This document shows, piece after piece, positions 55,827 to 64,000 of a DNA stretch of 64,000 nucleotides; the first letter of the stretch is position 1; every line of letters starts with the position of its first letter. Source of the DNA: Hsuehochloa calcarea (lineage: Eukaryota; Streptophyta; Magnoliopsida; Poales; Poaceae); contig CM070599.1 of assembly GCA_036346395.1 (NCBI GenBank), positions 11,461,232-11,525,231 on the forward strand, given 5' to 3'. The notes below the pieces were generated by a model that was given only the letters and a program-made list of their open reading frames with translations, ran no database searches and was not told the DNA's origin. The position numbers and the translations under genes are program-made.

Positions 55827-57850
55827 ACTTCTTCGTCAATAAGGCCATTGAGGAAAGCACTCTTGACATCCATCTGGTAGAGCTTGAAACCCTTAGAAGC
55901 TGCAAAGGCAAGCAGGATTCTAATGGCTTCAAGTCTAGCTACAGGGGCAAAGGTCTCTTCGAAATCTAGACCCTCAACTTGGGAGTACCCCTGAGCTACC
56001 AGCCTAGCCTTATTTCGAATGACTAACCCATCTTCACTTTGCTTGTACTTGAACACCCATTTGGTCCCAATGATATTGTGACCTTGAGGGGGCTCAACAA
56101 GGGACCAGTCCTTGTTTCTTTCAAAGTTTTCCAACTCCTCATGCATGGCGTTTATCCAAGACTCGTCAGATAGAGCATGACAAACGTCTTTGGGCTCAAA
56201 TGAGGCGACGAAGGCAGAATGGAGACAGAAGAGAGACAAGCCAGCTTTGGAACGTGTGACACGCTCAAAAAGGTCTCCAATGATCTGCTCTGAAGGATGG
56301 TCCTTTTGAATGTGTCTAGGAGGTCCAGGGTGAGATGAAGAAGTGGCCTCTACCTCATTAGCAGATGAGATAGGAACAGAGCCACTAGCTTCAGAAGAAG
56401 CAGAAGGTAAGGGCTGATCTCCTCGAGGTGCCGTGGAAGAAGGCACCTCAAGAGGAGGAGGAAGAACTGGATCGGGTAGACAACCCTCATCTCCATCTTC
56501 CTCATCGTCCACAAAGATGGACTCGCATCGCTCTAGAGAACTCGAGATATCGTGGCCTAGTCCCGGACTGGCCTCATCGAAGGTCACCTCACAGGTTTCT
56601 ACCATTTTGCTAGACTCACAGTTCCAGACTCTATAGGCACGAGAAGAAGTCGAGTAACCCAGAAAGATCCCATCACAAGATCGTGACTCGAACTTATCTA
56701 GGTTCCCAGACTTCAGAATAAAACACTTGCAACCAAACACACGAAAATGCGAGACGCTGGGTTTTCGCCCATATCTCAACTCATAAGAAGTGCGATGCAA
56801 GAGTGCCCGAAGAAAGACTCTGTTAGAAACATGACAAGCAGTAGCAATGGCCTCAGCCCAAAACTTCCTAGGTGTAGAGTACTCATCAAGCATCGTCCTG
56901 GCCATCTCGACCAAGGTACGGTTCTTCCTCTCCACAACGCCATTCTGTTGGGGGACGTATGGAGACGAGAACTGGTGCTCTACACCTGTCTCACCACAGA
57001 AACTCTCAAAGTAGGAATTCTTGAACTCGGTGCCATTATCAGTGCGAATTGCTCGTAATGCACCTGGGAGCTCAACAGAAAGCCTACTAAAAAGACCACG
57101 AAAAAGAGTAAACGTCTCATCCTTCGAGGCTAAGAAAAACACCCAAGAGTACCTCGAGAAGTCATCGACCACAACAAGAATATACCACTTCCCTCCTGCT
57201 GACTGCACTCGAGCTGGACCAACTGTATCCATATGGAGCAGTTGTCCTGGTGCATCAGTCATTGTCACTGTGACTGGAGAGTGAGAAGCGGCAACCATCT
57301 TGCCGTGCCGGCATGGAGAGCAAACTAGATCCTTGACCATCTTGAGTTTTGGCAGACCACGAATGAGATCGTGGTCGCTAACTCTTGTCAAATGATCAAA
57401 GCCTATATGACCTAGTCTCCTATGCCAGAAGGTCAAATCACGGGATTCAGAAGCAATTAAACATCGGAGAGGATCATCAGAAGACTCAGAAAAATCAGCA
57501 CGAAAGATCCTCCCATAACGAGAAATCCCGCAAACTAGGCTACCCGAAGAATCCAGAATTTTGCAACTGTTTTTCTTAAAGCTCACCTCGTCATCATCAG
57601 TGGTGAGATCAAAGCGATTATACTGCAGCTTACTTACTAAGGCAACATCTTTCAAAATAAAAGAATCATTAATGCTCACAGTACCTTTAGCGATGACGCG
57701 CCCAAATGAAGCATCTCCGAAGGTGATCGTCTCATCACCTCGAGCACGGGCTAGGGAAGAAAACCAACGAGAGTCTCCGGTCATATGACGAGAACACCCG
57801 GAGTCTACAATCCAGACCTTTCCCTTCCCAGCCCGGCGAACCTGAGTCAA
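55827..57850 (-). pseudogene. Element F protease, integrase and RT N-terminus (long uninterrupted frame)
   Basis: One open frame of about 675 F-derived codons. Protease: IVDSGCSRHMTGD with catalytic DSG at residues 16-18. GAG-pre-integrase zinc motif: H143, H148, C177, C180. Integrase DD35E triad: D208 (HMDTVGP), D271 (RTDNGTEF), E307 (GVVERKN). FGCKCFI and FLGYS follow, then an acidic linker and RT from VNAMHEE-like INAMHEELENF to MDVKSAFLNGLIDEEVYV. The frame then enters the LTR of element G. All visible catalytic residues are present, so only the insertions inactivate this copy. It retains many CAG/CTG triplets, unlike E. Confidence 0.88.
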
Positions 57851-60104
57851 ACAGAGAGTAAAGTCTCAGTACTGGGGTGAATCAACAGTGATTTTGGCAC
57901 CCAATACTGAGTAACACGTCGAACAGATGAAGTAGTCAAGCAAGACTGACCTCTATCTACCCTACGCTCTCTGTCACTCAACAAGTCAGAAGGTGCGTAG
58001 CGGACACTGAAGTCATATCTTGGATCATTGCTATGGAAGAGCGAGTCGGAATTCTGGCAACATGCTGATCACGCCGCGGGTAGCCATCTCGAAAGGGAAA
58101 CCGAGATCTACCCTCAAAGCGACGGAAGTCACGACCAAAGGGAGCATGAGGACGAAACTCAGAAAACTCAGAAAAACCAAGTCCTCGATGCTGCCCTAAA
58201 TCATCAGTTGTATCAAACCTAGACCTCGTGTTGGTCTTAGGTGCACTCATGGTCTGGGGCTGACCCTGAATGTACCTAACAGACTCAACACGATCTCTAC
58301 GCGCGATCTTGGCGCGCCTGAAACAATGATCAACCAAATGTCCATCCTTCTGACAGAAGGTGTAATGATACTTCGCCTTCTAAGGGGCCGAAGCTGCAGG
58401 TGGAATCACCTTGCTGTCAGAGATCCTTTGAACAAAACCCGCTGATTTCAAATTTACTTTCTCAGTCCTGGGCTTAGTTTTGATCACACCTGGTGCTATG
58501 GTTTTGAGCACGATAGGTGGATGCTTCCTCATATCCTCATGGAAATCATATCCTAGACCCTGATTAAATATGCAAATCTTAGATTTGTCTAGAATGAGAT
58601 TGAGCTTCTTCTTGCCTCCTACAAACCTCTCGAGAGCGTTCATAAGATACTGACACTCCCGAAAGAGAGAGGTGCAAGAAGAGCAGGGGGAAGAAGGAAC
58701 AGCAGAAGGTAAGGAAGTAGAAGAAGAACCAACAGCAGAGGAAAGATTGGCTTGTGCATGCACAAATTGACTTAGGGCGAGACGATCCTATCGCTGTGAT
58801 TGGTTCACGTTGCTAGGCGTCTCTACCAAACCCTTAGACTTCTTCCCAGCACACACAATACAAGCAGATGATTGTGTTTCTAGAAGGTCCTTAGTTAGCT
58901 TCACACATTTTTCATCCAAAGCAACCAAATCAGATTTTAGTTTATTACATTGATTGCATGGTGAGCTAACAAGGTCCTTAGAAGCATACTGAGCCAGTTT
59001 GTTATTATGATCAATCATTTCTTGAAACTGCTTGATCTGATTCTAGTTCAATTGATTAACTTAGGACAGTTTAAACAAGAAACAATGGGCTCTAGTAGCG
59101 CAGCTTGGAATTCAGTAATTTTGTGATCTGCCCGTTTTAGGTTCATCTTGAGATTATTACAATTTTCACAAGTCTCAGGCAGATCGAGCAACATAGTATA
59201 AAGACCTCTAAACGAATTGTCCTTAACCTCACATGAGGTGCAAGCAGTAGCCTCAACAGTAGTAGATGAAGGAGGTGCTACCCTACTCATCTCTAATTCA
59301 GCAAGAAGGCTAATGTTCTCTACTTTAATCATGTCAAGTTCAGAGGACACACTATCATGCAAGGTCCTTAGTTTTTCCATGTCATCAAGCAAAGCACAGC
59401 ATGTGTCACAATCATCACGGAAGGGAGCAGATGTAAGTAAAGTAAGCTCCCGTGATAGTCTAGCTACTTCCTTCTCCAACTCAGCACACTTAGCCCTAGA
59501 CTTAGTATGAAATCTACCTAGCTTAAGAAAGGCATCATTAAGCTGGTCGTAAGTGGGACTAACCTCATCGGAGTCGGAGTACAGCTCATTGTCGCTCGAC
59601 GATCGCCCGAGAGGCCATGAAGCACATGCCGGAGAAGTTGCCGTCGTCCTTGGGATCATGATCATCCTTCCCATCATCGTCCTCCACCCTCCACCTCGCC
59701 GGTGTCCAGGTTCGTCGAGGCGGTGAGGACGCGATGGAACGACTTCTTTGCCTTCCCAAAGTTGCGGAACTTCTTCTTGCCTTGGTCAGTCTTTGAGGGT
59801 TTCGTGTTGCGGTTCTTGTCGATGTAGTCGTTCTTGCCTGAACCGCCGTAGTCACCTTTGCCCTTCCCCAGCTTGGGGTAGTTTGCTTGGATGTGGTTGG
59901 GGCCACCACACTCGAAGCAAATCACAGGACCTCCTCTTTTACCATCCTCCTCCTCTTGTAAGCATGGGAAAACTTCCGAGCTAGGAGGGCTAATCGCTTC
60001 ATCCTCAAAGTCGCTCTAATCGATCATCGCTATGTCACGAGAGCGCAAAGGAGAACCCGCGTATCGACTCAGAAGAAGATCCAGAAGTGGGATCAGTGAC
60101 TAAA
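57851..60104 (-). pseudogene. Element F gag, C-terminal and middle parts
   Basis: Going right to left in sense: a CCHC knuckle CFECGGPNHIQANYPK (near 59880-59925, last Cys replaced by Tyr), a Lys/Gly-rich basic stretch, an acidic segment (SDNELYSDSDEVSPTYDQLN), coiled-coil-like sequence with CxxC pairs (CTSC, CENC, CLNC, CNQC, CIVC, CSSC; 58620-59560), and a Arg/Phe-rich tail (58000-58330). A second knuckle is suggested by HCFRR near 58320-58335. Frameshifts near 59680, 59045, 58780 and 58380. The N-terminus lies beyond element H. Confidence 0.78.
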
Positions 60105-61996
60105 TGTGGATATCGTGAGGATATGTGCACGATCTCAGGATGATGAGTCAATTGGCAATGGCGTTGTTGGTTTGCAAAATCTCACGTTTTCGGGTTTGCT
60201 CAAAATTTGTCGGACCACAGTGGTCGACCGGTGGTGTCGGCGGTCGACCGCCGTGGAGCGATCCGACCGCCATGGTGGCGGTCCGACCATAAAATAAAAA
60301 TGGGTTTTGGAGCTGAGCCAAAAATAGGTTGTGTAGGCAAGTGAGGGGAGTCTCCTGGATGTGGTCCCATAATTTTTGGAGCTCCCAGTCAAAAGTTCTA
60401 TTCGTTTGAAAATTCCAGAAGGTTTCGGAATTTTGAGTTGAAAATTTGGCTAAGTCCTTTGGACCGGTCCGACCGCCGTTGTGGGAGCGGTCCGATCAAG
60501 ATGAATCGCTCTGACCGGCCTGTGAAGGCTCGGACCAAAGAATGGCTTGAAGGATTAGCCAAGTGTTGCATTGAGTTGGTTTTGATTGTGTTATCATATG
60601 AACTTCAATGCTTTATTGTTGTATATTGCATTGCGGAACTAACGTGGGTCAAGTTGTGAAGAACTTGTTCCCGGAAACGGTTTGTTTGTCTATTGCTGTG
60701 CAGGTGGCTTGCAGGTCAACGACGTCAACGGTGAGTGGATCGGGACTACGCTTGGAGAGCCGAGGTCCGAGCGATCGTGGATCTGGGTGAGGTCGTGTGA
60801 CACAAGCATGGTGCAGGATGGACAAGATGGATCGAACGGGTGGTTCGGTACAGCTGGTTGGATCAGGCGGTGCGGATATCGATGCGAGTCTCTGGGAGGT
60901 TCCGATGGGATTCGGACAAGAGAGGCTTGGCGACGCGATGAGAACCGCTGATCAACCTACACGTGGTGAAGCAAAGATTGCTTCAAGAGTTATTTGTGTG
61001 TGGGTCCCATGTGTAAGTGACCCCAAAAAGGAAACCCTAGCTCTCTAGTATAAATAGGAAGGGGGGAGATGGAAAACTATGCCAAGCATTCATTTTAGCC
61101 CCTTCTTCCTTTTCTAGGGTTTGGAGGAGAGGAGAGGAGAACTAGGGTTTGGAGTGTGCTCCTTGTTGAGCTCTTGCCCTCCTTGTTGGAGAGGCTTTGT
61201 AAGCATCTTGTGTAATCGAACAATCTTGTGATGCTCAATTGAAAGATCGTTTGCTCCCTTTTGTGTTCTTCTCCCTTTTGGATGATTTTGGTGCTTCCTT
61301 GATTCAAAGGTTCATGCTTGGTCTCTTGACCTTCTTTATCTTGCTTTGATGTGTGGGATTACTCCTAGAGTCATCTAGATCATCAACCCCCCACAAGCAA
61401 GTCTTGACTCAAGATTTTCATATTTCTAGGGTTTGTGCACTTCTTTGGTAAAATCTCGAGAGATCGATTCTGAAGTGGATCTCGACGGATCGTCGCTAGA
61501 AATAGGTCTCTAATATCATTAGGGAGGTGTGCTCGAAATTTGGTCAAGTTTTATTGGTTGAAACAAAAGTTGGATCAAATTTCGTTTTGGTTTTGGGTGG
61601 AGTTTTTCAGTTCTGGACTCTACCGGTCCGACCGGACTTTCAACGGCGGTCTGACCGCCCGTGTATTCAGACCGCTGGCTTGCCGGGTCGAACCGCCGTC
61701 CACCGGTCCGACCGCTAGTTGGTTGCCGGTCAGACCGCTGGTTGACCGTCGGTCCGACCGCCTGTGGTAGCCGGTCAGACCGCCAGTCTCCAGTAAGGAA
61801 CTGTGAGTTCTTTTCTCCGGTTGTGTCGTGTGGTTGAGGGGTTTATCAAATCCAACACAAGGCTTCCGTTGTGTGCTTACTGATCTTCTTAGCTTTCATA
61901 GCTAAAGGAGTAAAGTTCGTGTTGGTTTTTGATTTAGGCGAGAAAGTTTTGAAAGCGCCTATTCACCCCCCCTTTAGTCGCCTTTCCGGTCCTACA
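60105..61996 (+). repeat. Element H 5' LTR
   Basis: TGTGGATATCGTGAGG...GGTCCTACA. TATAAATA at 61049-61056. Arrays of CGGTC-S-GACCG and the variants CGGTCTGACCG and CGGTCAGACCG near 60206-60295, 60463-60535 and 61620-61795. Confidence 0.88.
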
Positions 61997-61998
61997 AG

Positions 61999-62010
61999 TG
62001 GTATCAGAGC
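61999..62010 (+). other. Element H primer-binding site
   Basis: TGGTATCAGAGC, a perfect initiator-Met tRNA complement two bases after the LTR end. Confidence 0.92.
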
Positions 62011-62051
62011 CGGTTAGCTCTTCTCATAGATCTTAACCGGTCTTTGGAGCC

Positions 62052-64000
62052 ATGGCGACTGACAAGTACTCAACCAAGCCACATATTTTCGAAGGAGTTG
62101 ACTTTGCATACTGGAAGGCTCGTATGCAAGCATATATCGAGGCTCAAGAGCACGCTATTTGGCTAAAGGTGAAAAATCCTTATGTCGTGCCAGCCGATGA
62201 CGATACGATCACTCCAGATGTGGAGGCCAACAGCAAGGCTCGGAATTATTTGATCCAAGGCCTTAGTCGATCTGAGTTTGAGCGTGTTGCTCACTTGCGG
62301 TCTGCTCACGAGATCCGGACTCTTTGTGACTATCATGAAGGGTCCACTGCGATCAAGGAAGTGAGATAGAACCAGCTCAAGAAAGTATACTCAAAGATCG
62401 AACAAAGGCCTGGAGAGTCTTTGGATGAGCTGTGGGGAAGATTCTCTAAGATTCTTCATGATCTCCGCGCTGTTGACCTGGTATTTCCTGAGTCTGAGAA
62501 TGCACGCCAGCTTCTGGGTGCTCTTGATGTGAAGGTCTGGGGAATGAAGATCACTTCCATCAATGACAACATCACATGAGTGAGCTTACCATGGATAAGC
62601 TTTACTCGAGGTTGAAGACGCATGAGATTGACTTTATCTCGCGTCTCCCAAGACAGTCGATGGCATTAGTGGTCGATAAATCCAAGGGTTGTTCTTGAGT
62701 CTCTTGATTGTAGCTCATCCGGTTTTTCATTATCGCTTTACATTCTTTAAGTGATGAGCAACTAGAGAAACCGCCCGAGGATGACTTAGCCCTCCTTTCC
62801 ACCAAATTCACAAGAGCGTATAACAAGGTGAGGAATAGGAGGAGAAGTGGACCTATCACATGCTTGAATGTGGTGAGCCAAACCACATTCGCTCCAGGTG
62901 CCCCAAGCTAAAGGGCAAGGAGGAGAAGGAGACACGAAGACATCCCCAGGAGAGGGATGCTAAACCCAAGAAGACAAACTATCGAAAGTTTGTCAGCCGG
63001 ATCCTTGCCGCTCTTGAGAATGTAAATATGAGCGATGTGGACTCGGAAACGGAGGACGACGAGAGTGACTCTCGTGGCAAGAAGAAGGCGCATGACTTCA
63101 CGGCATGTGTTTCATGGCCAAGAACGACCACGACAAATGACTCCTCCAACAATGAGGATCCTTTTAGTGATCCTGATGAGGTATGCCCTTCTATTGCTGA
63201 CATGAAAAGGGCGTTGGTGCTTGCTGAACAGAAATTGCATAAGCAAGTAAAAATGATTAAGAAGCAGGACATTATGATTGATAATTTGAACCTAGAAGTT
63301 GTCAGGCTAAAATCTATTAATCCGGATGATTTTTGTGAATCCTGCACTAGCTTGCTTAATTACTTGACAAGCTTGAAATCTGCTCATTCCTCTGTCTCTA
63401 ATCAACTTAAGGATGCTCTCGATGAACTAGAATCTCTCAAGTCTAGTTCTGTTTGCTTAGATGCCATTTCACTTGATGTGACTGCCATGGAAGCTATCCC
63501 TTTAACTTGCTCAAATTGTGCTTTGTTTGAATTAAAACTGGATAGCTCCTTAAAAGAATTGCAAAAATTTGATCCTAGTCACACATGCTCTCATTGTAAG
63601 AATAATAAGATTAAGATGCAAGAGATGAAAGAAATGCTAGTTTACTCTAGAGTTGCATCTTGTGAAAATTGTCCCAAGCTTACAATTGAGATTGATGCCT
63701 TAAACAAGACCCTTGAAGAAAAGGCTAAAATTGAAAGATCCATGTCTTTTACTACTTCTAAGAAAGTTATTGATTCTAACTCTTGTGCTTTAAATGCTGA
63801 AGTTGAAACCATGATTAATCAGATTCAAGAGGCATTTAGAGTCAAATTTAAGGAGCAGTTAAATAGGATTAGAGAATCCTATTGTGTGTCTTGTGAGGCC
63901 TTCAAGGTGGAAGTGGCCCTTCTTAAGAGTGAGAACAATGAGGTAATCAAGTCTAGCAAGTGCACTAGATGTGAGGGTTTAATGAAAGAAAATGATTACC
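62052..64000 (+). pseudogene. Element H gag (incomplete at window edge)
   Basis: ATG at 62052 opens MATDKYSTKPHIFEGVDFAY and runs 105 codons to a TAG at 62367, where relatives read on. Pieces QRPGESLDELWGRFSK and FPESENARQLLGALDVK follow in other frames. A zinc knuckle (ECGEPNHIRSRCPKLKG, 62867-62920) starts an open frame that continues without a stop to 64000. It is rich in coiled-coil-like sequence and CxxC pairs (CESC, CSNC, CSHC, CENC, CVSC, CTRC; about 63330-63975). Near 63095-63140 the usual MCFMA text is out of frame, pointing to a small indel pair. Confidence 0.82.

Larger units (their letters stand above)
40315..60104 (-). mobile_element. Element F: SIRE-lineage copia element with CGGAA/TTCCG LTR arrays, split by G and H
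   Basis: It starts at TGCTGAAGGACCG inside element C and runs leftward in sense: gag (right), protease, integrase, RT, RNase H, non-coding 3' region, PPT, 3' LTR (left). Element G interrupts RT at 44899-55821 and element H interrupts gag at 60105. The 5' LTR must lie beyond the window. The left flank TGGAG (40310-40314) is the predicted target duplication. Confidence 0.85.
60105..64000 (+). mobile_element. Element H: SIRE-lineage copia element inserted in F, cut by the window edge
   Basis: 5' LTR 60105-61996, PBS and most of gag are present; pol and the 3' LTR lie beyond 64000. The left flank CTAAA (60100-60104) should recur after the 3' LTR. It differs from D, E and G in LTR text and Gag sequence, so it is a distinct family of the same lineage. 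Confidence 0.88.

Noticed and set aside
20148..64000. Endogenous pararetrovirus or other integrated virus
   Set aside because: All coding motifs, LTRs, PBS and target duplications are those of Ty1/copia retrotransposons; no movement or coat protein motif was seen.

Overview
The window is plant nuclear DNA, most likely from a grass (Poaceae). The evidence is one GC-rich, apparently intact F-box gene at the left edge followed by about 55 kb of plant LTR retrotransposons of grass type. I cannot name the species. I saw no tRNA, rRNA, CRISPR or bacterial-type genes.

Layout. 1-4.6 kb: an F-box gene on the minus strand (2676-3893), a decayed copy of the 3' end of a related gene (about 861-1195), and an 823-bp terminal-inverted-repeat transposon (1656-2478) flanked by an 8-9 bp target duplication. 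4.6-9.3 kb: a patchwork of an LTR fragment, the C-terminal part of a LINE reverse transcriptase, a GC-rich block, a truncated SIRE-type LTR and non-coding retroelement-like DNA. 9313-16926: a complete minus-strand Ty3/gypsy element (element B) with LTRs, PBS, PPT and an AGTAA duplication, with features of the centromeric CRM clade. 16.9-18.3 kb: a short-LTR, apparently non-autonomous element and exon-like sequence.

18.3-64 kb is a nest. A short-LTR Ty1/copia element (element C, minus) is split twice by SIRE-lineage copia elements. The first is D (20148-39671, plus, duplication GACCA), itself split by E (22256-33435, plus, duplication GATAG). The second is F (from 40315 past the right edge, minus), itself split by G (44899-55821, minus, duplication CATAG) and H (from 60105 past the right edge, plus). 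Matching duplications at B, D, E and G fix the order: C first, then D and F, then E, G and H.

The most unusual signal is in the SIRE LTRs. They carry arrays of an 11-bp symmetric motif of form CGG-N5-CCG. In D, E, G, H and the solo fragment the arms read CGGTC/GACCG. In F they read CGGAA/TTCCG, so both arms changed together. A similar array lies inside the gag region of D and G, is absent from E at the same place, and in D is flanked by a 13-bp direct repeat. The SIRE Gag proteins also carry periodic CxxC motifs in coiled-coil-like sequence, and a non-coding 3' region of about 1.8 kb with repeated blocks is shared by D, E, G and partly F. Many frameshifts in B, D, E and G look like CHG trinucleotides (CAG, CTG, CCG) shortened to CG. 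That suggests a sequencing artefact in methylated DNA, so pseudogene calls here should be read with caution.
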